The notes beneath the pieces were generated by a model, which had not been told where the DNA came from, searched no databases, and worked only from the letters and a program-made list of their open reading frames with translations. Positions 50,357-61,127 of a stretch of DNA of 64,000 nt are shown in pieces. The stretch is from positions 2,232,001 through 2,296,000 of the forward strand of contig NC_089439.1 in assembly GCF_026210795.1 (NCBI RefSeq), read 5' to 3'. A program made the translations under genes and the position numbers. The stretch comes from Rhizophagus irregularis (taxonomy: Eukaryota; Glomeromycota; Glomeromycetes; Glomerales; Glomeraceae). How positions within the stretch are numbered: position 1 is the first letter of the stretch; every line of letters begins with the position of its first letter.

Positions 50357-51250
50357 GACAATTAAAAGAGATATAGTATTTGAATTCTTAAGAATAATTT
50401 TCTTTAAAGATATATTTATATGTCCTAATTAAATTTCATTGATTGGCTGAATTTTATTTAATTGATATAGCCTTCTAAAGTTTTATTCATATAAATATGT
50501 TGTGATTCCGTCAGATCGTTCCGAAAACTGCCTTTTTACCATGATATAACTGATCTATGCACGAATATATCATAAGGAGCGATCAATCAATTATTATGTT
50601 CAATTTTAATATGTTGCTAATAAAACTGAAACATGAATGTTTTCTATACAAAATTTTAATTCAAATAGGATCCGTTGATAGTCTTTTTTATAATTGAAGT
50701 CCATATGAAAAAAATATCTTTAAGGTTAGTTTATGGATATAAATTACTAAACGCATATTTACTTAGATAATTTGTTGATCGACAGTTTATCTTAAAACTA
50801 GCCAGTATTTTTTTTGTTTCAGTACCCACCACAGAACACGGGACTGACGGGGACAAATTCGAGCGTATTAATTAATAGCATCACGGGATCAACGATCAGG
50901 GATCGGAGCATATTATTTTTTAATATTAAAATAATTAAAGATCGTAAATTTTAGAAATGTAAGAATGCATTTGTTTATACGAGATTATCATAAATGTTGT
51001 AAATCATCATTAGAATAATGAAGAAAAATAAATTGTTTCATTTGATGTATTGTTTTAATTTTATTTATTATTTAAAAAAAAATACAATAAATTAAAAATT
51101 AATGTGAAAAATTTTATATATTTAATAAAGGAAAATAAGTTTAATGCAATCTCCGATACCTTTTTTGTTTATTATTAACATTTTTATGCTCAGCAATTAT
51201 ATGGTTAAAAATATATATATATATATATTTTTAAAAAAGAATAAAAAAAT
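50357..51250. other. No gene seen
   Basis: 50490-50720 is a relic of the 6980-7150 / 41640-41840 spacer (inverted GTTGTGATTCCGTCAGATC phrase). The rest is AT-rich single-copy. Confidence 0.4.
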
Positions 51251-51262
51251 AAATTTTATTAT

Positions 51263-52223
51263 TTAAGTTTCACTAGAGGTTTCATTTTGGGTCATGGTTG
51301 GAAGGGGGTTTTCTTGTAATGCGGATGCTAGTGATTGGCTTCGAGTCTTCCTGGTGGAAGATAGTTGTGAAAGTGTAACACGACCTCTTTTTAAACGTGG
51401 TGTATATCCTCTTGGTGTACAAGGTGTGTTCCTTGAACTTGTTGACTCTTGGTTCAACCATGGTAGATTAATGGATTGAGCAGACGTATTAGGTCGGTTG
51501 CTAGAAATTAGTGATATATCATCTAATTTCAAGATATGTTTCCCAGGTATAGACTCTTCAGTTGTGCTGGTTGGTATCTATGATGGATTCTTGATAATAG
51601 AGTAGGCCTGATAAAATTGCCATCGTAGATCTCATGGTTTGATTGATAGAATTAGTTTTATTGGCCAAATAATTAATATTTGAATTATGTCTCATCTCTA
51701 ACCAAAAATCCTTTGGTTCTCTATTTCCAAGATTTTCTTCCACGTGAAAGTCAAGAACAGATTCGTCACCTACATTTTTAACAGTTTGAGTGGTCAAACC
51801 CGTCACCATTATGTTTATGCCTACAGCTGGCATCATATCAAAATCAAGACTTGGCATAGGTTTAATTGATGTAGCGTTGATCTATTATTTCAATTTTTTC
51901 AAAATTAATAATTTGATACTAATTTTTATTTTATTTTAATTTTTGTTTTTTGAACTAAAAATAAGTAACATTACCGTGTACCATCCATTGCAGGCAATAA
52001 ATTTACCTCTCAAGTAAATTACCTGGCCATTTTCAAATTCTTCAATTTGTGTATCAATTTCTTTATCCAATGGAACAAACGCTTTAATTTTTAGATATAT
52101 GATTTTGGTTGGGTCTTCATCACTCAGTCTGGATATTCCAGTTATTTCTTTTATGCTATATTCCTTTGTCGACCTCTGGGTTGAATCGTGAATGTAGCAT
52201 ATCGTACTCAACTTTGCTGGCAT
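51263..52223 (-). CDS. Two-exon gene of unknown function, frameshift near the 3' end
   Basis: Exon 1: ATG 52223 to 51975, starting M-P-A-K-L-S-T-I-C-Y-I-H-D; includes I-T-G-I-S-R-L-S-D-E-D and G-Q-V-I-Y-L-R-G-K-F-I-A-C-N-G-W-Y-T. Intron 51974-51882 (GTAATG...ATAG, 93 nt). Exon 2 starts I-N-A-T-S-I-K-P-M-P-S-L-D-F-D-M-M-P-A-V-G-I-N-I-M-V-T-G and runs through N-L-G-N-R-E-P-K-D-F-W-L-E-M and S-G-L-L-Y-Y-Q-E-S-I-I-D-T-N. There a one-base shift occurs (stop at 51558), and the last 90 codons (K-H-I-L-K-L-D-D-I-S-L-I, then Ser/Arg-rich to the stop at 51263) lie in another frame. The beta-rich pattern with G-Q-V-x-x-L-x-G-K recalls an OB fold, perhaps nucleic-acid binding; this is a guess. First exon is related to that at 59120-59368. 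The shift could be a sequence error or decay. Confidence 0.6.
51882..51974 (-). other. Probable intron
   Basis: Donor GTAATG, acceptor AATAATAG, 93 nt, A/T-rich, on the minus strand. Removing it joins W-Y-T to I-N-A-T-S-I-K-P in frame. Retaining it would give a stop soon after S-S-K-N-K-N. Confidence 0.6.
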
Positions 52224-54420
52224 TAGAGATATAGGAGGTAGAAAAGATATTGTAATTTTTTTTTTTTAAGAATAAAACTGTATATTTGAAAAATATAAAT
52301 ATACGTTTTTTTTTTTAAGTAAAAAAAAATATCAGAGTATTTATATACGAATATTCAATAGATGAAATGATAATCAGGTTTTAATTTGAAGAAAAAAAAA
52401 TGCAAAATGTATGAATTTACGACATGAAATTTTTTTATTTTTATTTTAATTACATGAAATTTTTTTTTATTTAAAAAAATTAAAAAAAAAGACTTAAAAA
52501 AAATGTTTCAATTAAAATATAAGGAATTCTTTTATTAAAGTTTTTAAAAAAAATATGATAAAGAGTGGATTCTTTTTAATAATCATTCTTGCACTCCAGA
52601 ATAAAGATTCATTTTTTTAAAAAAAAATTTTTATTTGATTTGATTAACTAAAGATCTATTTTTTTTTTTTTCGATAATAAAATAAAGGAGTCTGATCGCC
52701 GCAAAAAAACCTATTTTAGGATTTTTTTTTTTAGAAGCACGAGTAATTTATGTAATATTGTAATTATTTAAGCCACATCATCCGAATCTTTCCTTTTTTT
52801 ATATAGATAATATATAAAAATTTATATTATATCGTAAACAACTTATATATTTGGAAATAATTTATATTTTGATTAATGTAATATTTGTATTATAGCCACA
52901 TCATCTGCCTTTTTGTAATTATTTATTTATTTATTTATACCTTTATGGAAATTAGAACAGTCAAATAAAAGTCACGAAAAAAAAATTGTTTTTATACCAG
53001 TTTTTTTACATGAATTTATTCGATTTATTTATTTATGTAAATGTAAAAATTATGAAATTATGAAATTTGATTGAGTAAATGAGTAAAAAAAAAGAGATAG
53101 GAAACAAATAAAGATCAGTTTTTTTTCTTTGATTTAAATTATTTTTTTTATGAATAAATAAATTTTATACTGTAAAATATATTGATTGATTGAGTAATGT
53201 GTAAAATTTTTATGAAGAAAAAATAATTTTTACGAAATATATTTTTCGTAATAATTTTCGTAATAAGTTAATTTTGAAAAATTTTTATGAAAAAAATAAA
53301 TTTTATATTGCAGTAATATATGGGTTTATTTATTTTTACATAAATTGACAAATTTTATATTATATAATACAGTATATATTGAGTAATACGTAAAATTTTC
53401 TTTATTTTATTTTTTGTAAATATTGCATAATGCATTGAGTAATTTTTTATATACTGTATGAAGATAATGAAGAAAATTTTTTTGATTTGTTGAATAAATT
53501 GATAAATTATATTGGGTATAAAATAAAATTTTTTTTTTTTTTGCGTAAGTAAATATTGCGTAATACGGAGAGTAACCCGAAATTTATTTTTTTTTTTTTA
53601 AAATGACAAAAAATGAAGGAAAAAATATATATATAGCCCATCGGTTCATAAGGAGGGAGGGTGGGCGTTATACTCTTAGATTTAGGATTCATTATTCTTA
53701 TTATTAAATCTATAATCTAAAATCTAAGATATTAAATTCGCAGGCAAACTTTTCGTGTTGATCACAACCAAAAAAGAGTATACTTTGCAAGTGTTTTGAT
53801 GATCGTTTGACCGGGAGTCTATGGGGCACATTATTTTAAAAAATATAAAAAAAAATTGTACCACTATATTTCAGAGAGTACGACAGATTACCGAATAGGA
53901 AAAGGCTATTGTCTGTTTTTTACTCTACGATAAAAAGATGGGAAGGGAAGATAGAAATCCAAATTTTTTTTTTTTTTTTGACAAACGTGTTGTGGTTATA
54001 TGACTTTAATTATTCTACACAATTCTGTTTTTTATTCGATATTAAAAGCCTTTTTTGAATCGCAGATTTTTTTGTTTAATAATTACAGTAGTACATAATA
54101 TGCACAAAGTCACGGGAACAATTTTTCAATAAAATAATAAAAATTTACTTTTTAGCTACTTATACGACACAAGTAAAGTTTACATCACTTTATAATAATA
54201 TTTAGAAAATAATTTCATGATTATAGATGATTATTATGAATGAATCTTTATAGTAATTTGTTTTTGTTTTGAAAAATATATTTTACTTGAGAAAAGGGAA
54301 ATAATTTAGAAAATTTTTGTTATTTGTTTGGGAAAATATATTTTTTATTTTGAGAGGAAGTAATTTTTCTTTTTTTTGATGTGAATTTGATGCTTTTTAT
54401 ATATTCCATCCAACCGTTAT
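52224..54420. other. Extremely AT-rich, no gene
   Basis: Long homopolymer-rich stretch of poly-A, poly-T and TTTAT repeats. A TATA-like TATATTTATATTT lies about 70 bp upstream of the gene at 52223. 53980-54190 is the repeat shared with 2390-2560. The 61-codon ORF at 53507-53692 is low complexity. Confidence 0.45.
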
Positions 54421-55030
54421 ACTTATTTTCGATTATCGTACATGTAAAAAAACAACTATCAGGGGAAATTTTCAAGTCGTAACCCGATATATTTTTTTAA
54501 AATAATCGTATATATATAGAAAAAATATTATATAAATATATAATTAGTTGATTACAAATAACATAAATTTAGAATATTAAAAAGACCTCAACGAAAAAAC
54601 GATGGACAGGTTTGACAACTTGGTTTACCAGCCAAAGTGACAATTTTAATTATTATAATAGTAAAAAATATAGATTTTTTTTAAAGCAACACTTGTTCAA
54701 TTTACTTTGATGATTTGATGATTTGTGATAATTTAAAATTTTTAATTTAATGAACATTTTAATAATAATAATTGATTATTTGATTATTTGATCATTCCGA
54801 ATCTATAATCATCAATCTATTTTTTTAAAAAAATCACTAGTCGCAGTTTTTATTCATTACTTTCATTCAATAATGTTAACGAACAATTACAAAATATTTT
54901 TATGTAGATACTGTATATCACATACACATTGAAACGTCACGTATAACATATATATGTAAGTTACAGTAACTACACATATATTATATATTTATATTATATA
55001 CATATATATTTATTTTGTCTATTTTTATTT
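54421..55030 (+). repeat. Partial duplicated block, copy 4
   Basis: Follows 15395-16180 and 37390-38000 in shortened form: AAGTCGTAACCCGATAT, AACGAAAAAACGATGGACAGG, TAACACTTGTT-like, CCGAATCTATAATCATCAATC. Then a diverged (TA)n-rich end. It leads straight into the MATA-HMG pseudogene. Confidence 0.5.
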
Positions 55031-55035
55031 TATTT

Positions 55036-55807
55036 TTAACGAGGTTGAATCCTGCGCTTGCTTTCTTGTGGTCTTCTTGGACGATACCTATATTCAGGGT
55101 ATTTTTTCATATGTTCTTGCTTGGCAGCGTCTGCCATTTTTTGAAATTTCATACGAATTTCAGCTGGTTCTTCATGCCACATTCTACCAATCTCTTTTGA
55201 AACTTCATTATTAGTAATTCCTTGATGTCTGGTTAAGATACCAGGTTGTTTAGCTCTACGATATAAGATGAAAGCATTTGGTGGTCTGGTGGTTTCTTGA
55301 TCTTTGTTTTAGCGTTTAATGATGCAGCCTTTGGTGGAGGACCGGCTATACCACATGGAAGAGCGAATGAGGGAAGACGTACATCAGTATCAGGTAACAT
55401 TCTAGGAACATTAGGCTGCTGATACAGGTTTTGCATTCTCCAATAAATCGTTACAGTTTGAGCTTTGGTATCGTTAGGAACTAAAAACCCTCAGGGATGA
55501 AATACAAGGTACCCTTATTTGTTCATATAAATCTTGAACTCGATCATATGAAACATATTCAAATTTGGAACTGGGTTACCACCTTTTGTAATTTTTACTT
55601 ATGGTTGTTGTAGCATTTGAGGTATGAAAGTATCTTGATCACCATTAGCCGCAGCAGCGGGAACATTATTTTGCGGAGTTTGTATTGTTACTTGTAGAAA
55701 TATTTTCGTTGTTTTTTTACAACCATATCTTTAAGACTGTTAGCTTGTAAGTTTTGAGTAATAGAGGATGTTTGTAACTACATTTTTACAGCAGAATATT
55801 CTGTCAT
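55036..55807 (-). pseudogene. MATA-HMG box gene, decayed
   Basis: Minus strand. ATG 55807 gives M-T-E-Y-S-A-V-K-M then TAG. Further pieces lie in different frames: Q-T-P-Q-N-N-V-P-A-A-A-A-N-G-D-Q-D-T-F, then from about 55440 P-N-V-P-R-M-L-P-D-T-D-V-R-L-P-S-F-A-L-P, then after a one-base shift an almost complete HMG box: R-P-P-N-A-F-I-L-Y-R-R-A-K-Q-P-G, N-N-E-V-S-K-E-I-G-R-M-W-H-E-E-P, and K-K-Y-P-E-Y-R-Y-R-P-R-R-P, stop 55036. The R-P-P-N-A-F...W...Y-P-x-Y-x-Y-x-P-R pattern is typical of fungal mating-type HMG proteins. Several stops and shifts make it a pseudogene, but the box itself is undamaged. Confidence 0.8.
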
Positions 55808-56720
55808 AATACAACAAAAACCCTTAAAAGAAGAAGACGACGACACAAGTTGTCAATAAATACTTTTGACACCAGGACGGAAAATGGTGTTAGGGACTTT
55901 AAATTTTTTTTTATATAAAGGGTATATATAAAAAAAAATTAAAAAAAAAAATATTTTTTTTTTTTAATGAATGGACACACTTGAAAAAAAAATTTAATTA
56001 TTTTTTTCTTTAAATATTTATTTTAGGAAGCGAGGTTAATGATATTCTATATATATATGTATATATATATATCATATAACAATATATTTAAAAATGGTCT
56101 ATAAAGACAGGATAAATGGAAAAGGGACTGGAAAGTAAGAAAAGGGAGGAATATATAACAAAGTTAAACTATCATGTAATGTAATGTATATCACAAAAAA
56201 AAAATTATATATATATTAAATAACTAGATTAATTTGCGTCAATAGAAATAAATTCGCTTGAATGATTATGTGATATTTTTATTTTAATGTATTTATAATA
56301 TAAAAATAGCATGTTAAATGAAACTATTATCATACTGAAACCCCCGATACTTTTTTTGGCCCCACAAAGCATTTTAAAATAATAAAATAATCGACATTTT
56401 CTAAATCGATTGGTCGTCCAAATAGAACATAATGTATGGTTTACATTTACATGAAGATCAAACTGCGCCGCTCTTATTAGCGCCCACAAAACCGAAATGC
56501 TTTTAAAATTGATTATGACGTAGATAATTGCTGGTCATACTTCTGATTTGAACAAAAGATATTATTGTCTTGTATATTTATGTTTTATTTTATGTAAATA
56601 TATATTATATATTAAAAAAAAATGGTTTATCTACCAAAAATTTTATAAAAGGGTTAGCAATTTGAAATGAAAAAATTACGTAAATTATTTCGTTATTCGC
56701 AATATTAATAAAAAATGTCA
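55808..56720. other. No gene seen
   Basis: Poly-A/T, a (TA)n stretch near 56050-56075, a scrap at 56215-56245 of the phrase AATTTACGTCAATA seen at 26870 and 39205. A scrap of the upstream block (TTACGTAAATTATTTCGTTA) at about 56670-56690. The minus-strand ORF at 56229-56489 is not supported by any motif. Confidence 0.4.
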
Positions 56721-57065
56721 AGAATTATTTATTATCTTTTTTCGTGTACAAAAATATCTTTTTTTAAAACTTTTTTTTTTCTTTTTTTTAAAAAAAATGT
56801 CGAGTTACGACTTGGAAATTTCCCCTGGTGGTTTTTTTTTAAAATGTAGTGTTACGATAATCGAAAACGGAATTTCTCAACTTTAGTCCTCCGCATGACG
56901 GTATGTTTTTTTTTTAAAAAAAAATCAACTTTGTGACTTTACTCACTATAAATCTATTAAATAAATTTATTTACTTAATATTGTGTCTAGGCTGCGCCAC
57001 AATGCGTGTGTCATGCAAATTATATGCACCATGTTGTGAAACTAGTATCATCCAAAAAAAGAAAA
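56720..57065 (-). repeat. Inverted repeat-block piece, upstream half
   Basis: The minus strand follows 8930-9130 and 37250-37500: CGTGTACAAAAATAT, TGTCGAGTTACGACTTGG, and GTCACAAAGTTGA are readable inverted. It ends about 57065 with the inverse of the end of repeat A (ACTAGTATCATCC). Confidence 0.55.
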
Positions 57066-57100
57066 AAAAGGTTTTATTAAGTAGTATAACATCGATGGAA

Positions 57101-57110
57101 TATATAAAAA
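57101..57110 (+). promoter_or_regulatory. TATA box of the HMG gene
   Basis: TATATAAAAA, about 157 bp before ATG 57267, with the purine/AT-rich leader typical of fungal genes between them. Inferred from position only. Confidence 0.45.
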
Positions 57111-57266
57111 GCGTCCAAACAAACAACAAAATTTTCTATTAAAAAAAAAAAGAAATTTTTTTTCCTTCTCTCAAATAAAATATAAATAAATATATTTTTT
57201 AAAAACAAACAGTAATAAAAAACAAATTACTATAAAAAGAATCATTTATAATAATCATCTATAATC

Positions 57267-57701
57267 ATGAAATTAGATTTCGTTCACTACCATGAGAACG
57301 CGGTGATACCGCAAAATATTTTGGTATCTTTACCTTTGAAATTAGAGGACGACGATTTGTTGGCCAAACCTAGACGGGGGAAAATGCCGACTAGGCCCCC
57401 AAATAATTTTTTAATATTCAGGACTGCATACATCAAGGTCCTGCGGTCTAAAGGTTATTGGGGTTTAAGGATGAGAGAAGTCACTTCCAACGCTGCGGTG
57501 GCTTGGAAGAACGCATCAAAAGAGGTACGAGAGGAATGTCAAAAATTAGCTCTCATAGCTAAGATGAAACACGAGGAAGTTTATGGATCACCTCCTCGAC
57601 AAACACGAAGGAGGCGTCAGATAAATAAACGTCGCCAACCCAGACGACCCAGTCCAGCCAGCTCCGGCTCCAGCCCCGTTCCTCCTTTAATTTTTCCATA
57701 A
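57267..57701 (+). CDS. MATA-HMG box protein (mating-type-like DNA-binding protein)
   Basis: 144 residues, one exon. Residues 1-42 have no known domain. HMG box about 43-107: R-P-P-N-N-F-L-I-F-R-T-A-Y at the start of helix 1, S-N-A-A-V-A-W-K-N-A with W80 in helix 2, then V-R-E-E-C-Q-K-L-A and H-E-E-V-Y-G. After the box, a very basic tail (R-R-R-R-Q-I-N-K-R-R around 113-123) that may be a nuclear signal, and a Ser/Pro-rich end. Binds DNA in the minor groove; MATA-HMG proteins are transcription factors related to mating-type regulators, and Rhizophagus species carry many copies (established). The ATG is the first in frame after the TATA-like element. Base composition is clearly richer in G+C than the flanks. 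Intact, so probably a real gene; target genes unknown. Confidence 0.88.
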   Translation: MKLDFVHYHENAVIPQNILVSLPLKLEDDDLLAKPRRGKMPTRPPNNFLIFRTAYIKVLRSKGYWGLRMREVTSNAAVAWKNASKEVREECQKLALIAKMKHEEVYGSPPRQTRRRRQINKRRQPRRPSPASSGSSPVPPLIFP

Positions 57702-57782
57702 TACGAATTTAAATGCACCATTTTATTTTGATAATTTGATACCAATTTCTTGGCAAAATATTGACATTTTGACCACCAGAAA

Positions 57783-58370
57783 GTGAACTTGGAGAACCAC
57801 AGCTCCAATTTAACTCGATACATTCACCTATGTAATGTAAAAGGCATAGAACAAATTTTCGTTTTTTATTTTTATTTATTTTTTTATTTTCATTCTTCGT
57901 TTTTCGTAAATATTGGCATAATTCATCCCTATAAAAAATTTTTCAGAAAAATGATCACGTGTCTGAGTTTCTTCGGAATAAAAACTAGAAAAATGAAGTT
58001 TTTCCCAGATTTTTTTTATAGGGCATATTAATATTTTTCTTTTTTATTTTTTTTTTTACTCATTTTACGACACATCACACTAATTTTCTTTATTATTAAA
58101 AGAACACAAACAAACGCAGACAAAAAAATTTTAAGATATATCCCAAGAATGTAAAACATTTATGTATAAAAATTTCAACCCCTTTTTTGTAAGATTTAAA
58201 ATTAAGCCAAAAAATTTTCTTTATATGTCGAAATTTCGATAATTATTATTTATAAAAAATTATTCGGATACTAAAAAAATTTTTTTTATCGAAAATTTTT
58301 TTACTTCGTTTTTTTTACTCGTATTTTTTCTTTTTTTTGGTGGGCAAGTTTAAACAGACAACAAGAAAAA
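57783..58370 (-). repeat. Repeat A, copy 4 (inverted)
   Basis: On the minus strand: the inverse of GTGGTTCTCCAAG, TATACATAAATGTTTTACATTCTTGGG and TTTTTTTTAGTATCCGAATAA is found in order. It is one half of a repeat A copy whose other half is at 56990-57065; the HMG gene lies between the halves. A 65-bp piece with TTTTTCGTAAATATTGGCATAATTC (57900-58030) is additional. Confidence 0.6.
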
Positions 58371-58379
58371 TACAAATAG

Positions 58380-59110
58380 AATTTTTTTTTTATAAAATAA
58401 TAAGACGACCTGAAATGCGATATGTGATAAACAAAAAAGAAATATTTTATTTTTATTTATATTTAACAAAAATAGTATTCTTTTAATACTGTTTTATTTC
58501 TACAACATTGATAAAATTAAATTTATTTACAAAAGATAGCCAATAAATAGATTACATTTAAGAGAAGTGATTAAGTAATAAATACTAAACTACAACCCGC
58601 ATAAAACTAAATATTAAAATAAATTATTTTGTAATTAATTATTAAAAATAAGTACGTTTCGACATTAAATATTAATCTCTTTGTGTCTATAACTCTTGAA
58701 AATATGGAAATAAGAAAAATAACAACGCGTTAATGTTTTTTTGCAGGTCAAGAAAAGAACATTTTTGTAATACAGCTTTTTTTGGTCGGGTTACACTAAT
58801 CTCATGATTAAAGTTCAATTTTGATTGATATATATGTGTAATCACTATAAATGTTATATATGCTAATGACGTGACGTTTCCCGATGTAGGTTAAATAGAT
58901 AACTAGAAATGCGTCTAACACCAGGGACTCCGTCCCTGGACAACCTTGCCAGTAATGCTGATAATCTACTGATAATTTAATGTGCAATTATCATTTGTTT
59001 AATTGAAATATGATATAATGATAATAAAATCAAAAGTGAAGTGAAAGAAAATTAAATAAAAATGAAATAAATAAAATAAAAAGTGAAAAATAAAAAATGA
59101 TAAAAAAAAA
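58380..59110. other. No gene seen
   Basis: AT-rich single-copy. 58820-58980 is less AT-rich, with a palindromic phrase CAGGGACTCCGTCCCTG at 58922-58938 (perfect inverted arms CAGGGACNNNGTCCCTG). Confidence 0.4.
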
Positions 59111-59119
59111 AATATTTAC

Positions 59120-59368
59120 ATCAATTTCATTATTATTTCCCAACGAAAATTTACAATTATTTACTGATAGAACTTGGCCATTTGTTAGTTTTGGAATATA
59201 ACATGGTATTGAAGGATCAATTGGATAAAAAATAGTTATGTTAAACGTTTGTATTGAATCATTTTCATTTAATCTTGTTATGCCAGTTGCAGAACCAATA
59301 AAGAAATTTGGTGCAGTAGATTCTTTATAATTTGAAATATATAAGATTGTGGAAAGTTGAGCTGGCAT
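59120..59368 (-). CDS. First exon of a relative of the gene at 51263-52223
   Basis: ATG 59368: M-P-A-Q-L-S-T-I-L-Y-I-S-N-Y, then A-T-G-I-T-R-L-N-E-N-D, F-Y-P-I-D, N-G-Q-V-L-S-V, ending I-D at a donor GTAAAT (59119). It matches exon 1 of the gene at 52223 in start, the I-T-x-I-x-R-L pattern, the P-I-D/P-L-D step and N-G-Q-V, and the exon ends at the same place. No second exon can be found in the next 500 bp of the minus strand, so the gene is either truncated or its next exon is too far diverged. A TATA-like TATATAAAG lies about 50 bp upstream (59418-59426). Without splicing the frame runs on to 59030 in Phe-rich noise. Confidence 0.5.
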
Positions 59369-59429
59369 TTTTGTTATAGATAAAAAAAAATTAACACAAA
59401 CGTTTTTTTTTATAGCCTTTATATAAGTT

Positions 59430-61030
59430 TTTTTTTATTGAAATAGTTGGGAAATTTTATTTTATTGTACGTAAAAATATTTAAATTTTATGAGAAATTT
59501 TTTTGAGAATTTTTTTAATATGTGAAATGTTTATGTATAATAAAATTTTGTTTAATTGTTTAAAAGTTAAATTAGACAAATATATAATAAATTTATTAGT
59601 AATTGTTTTGGGATTTTGTTGATTAGCTAATGAATTTTCAAATGACAAAAAATATTTGTAAATTTTTCATCATTTAATTATTATATAAATAAAAATAAAA
59701 TAAAATAAAATAATTTTTTTTATTAAATAAAAAATAAAAAAATATTGAATAATACTGTATGATACGTTTTTTCATAAAGATTAACAAAAAAATTGATAGA
59801 TAAATAATAATTGAATAAGATTGAAACTTTTGTTTACGTAAATCATCAAATTCAATTTATTGCCGTAAAAATCTAAATTTTAATTGGTTAATTTAAAATA
59901 GTTGTTATTCTATGGTAAATATTTAATAATAGTTTATTGATACTATGGTAAATATTTAATAATAATTTATTGTATATTGTATAACAAAAAATAAAAATAC
60001 TTTATTCGGTAAAGTAATTTTTTTTAAAAAAAAAACCCACAAAATTGATAAATCAAGTGACATTTTTTACGTAGATCATTAAAAATTTCAATTTACGAAA
60101 AAAAAAAATATTAAAAATCTTCTATTAAATTTTTTTAAAATTATTGTCAAAATTTTGTTAATTTAATAAAAGAAATAATTTATTATATTTATTATACAAA
60201 AAAAATTAAAAAATATACTTATTGAAAGTAATTTTCTTTTTTTAAATAGAAACTAAAATTAATAAATGAAGTGAAAGTTTCTTACGTAGATCATTAAAAA
60301 TTTCAATTTACTTACGAAAAAAATAAAATTAAAGACCTTTTATTAATTTTTTTTAATAAAATTACAGTCAAAAATTTATGTTTAATTTAATAAAAATTAT
60401 TTATTGCATCTATTGTACAACAAAAATTAAAAAATATATCTATTAAAAGTAAATTTCTTTTTTTTAAAAAAAAGTAAAAAAATAAATTTAATTTTTTGTA
60501 TGAATTTTTTCTTGAAACTTTAACAATAATATTTAATTTATTGATTAATAAAAATAATCATTATACGAAAAAAAAAATATATACATTTATTTTTGTTAAA
60601 ATTAACTTGAAAAAAAACAAAAGAAAAAAAAATTTTATGTACGCAGATCATCAAAAATTGAAATTTGCCGTGTGTCTTATTTTTTGATGGTTCAACTTAA
60701 CTTACAACAAAAGTGGCACAGGAAGCCCTAAATCGCAATTTTATTCTTTTGATGTTAAAGAAGCATAAGCATATGCATATGCATTATGATTATGATTATG
60801 AATTGTCTACACCAACTCGTACTTGTACTCGTGATCTAATCATAAAGCATAATGCATTAAGTATTATTTATAAAACGCAACTCAAATTTTTATCTGAGCT
60901 TTTCCAAAATTGATCAAAAAACATATCAACTCTTGACGATCATTTACAACACTATCCAAATTAAGCGGAAAAATGGATAAATTTGGAAATGATCTGATCA
61001 ATTCAACCTCTCTTCTACGCTAATAATTGC
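59430..61030. other. AT-rich, no supported gene; probably includes LINE leader
   Basis: 59440-60640 is homopolymer-rich, with three to four loosely repeated phrases of the type TACGTAGATCATTAAAAATTTCAATTTAC (about 59840, 60070, 60290, 60640). 60713-60913 is a short ORF with a repeat of His/Met and Tyr/Asp codons. 60900-61030 may be the 5' UTR of the LINE that follows; its 5' end could not be fixed. Confidence 0.4.
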
Positions 61031-61127
61031 AGAATTGTACGGTATTCAAGACCATTTTTACTGCGGAATTTTTAAAGGAAAAAGTTCAATTTTAAGAGTA
61101 AGTTTATTAAGTTTTAACTTGTTCGAG

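Noticed and set aside
53507-53692. Short minus-strand ORF with membrane-like residues
   Set aside because: Product of poly-T and TATA runs; no motif and no second copy.
60713-60913. 66-codon ORF before the second LINE
   Set aside because: Contains a small His-Met / Tyr-Asp codon repeat; no motif, probably LINE leader or chance.
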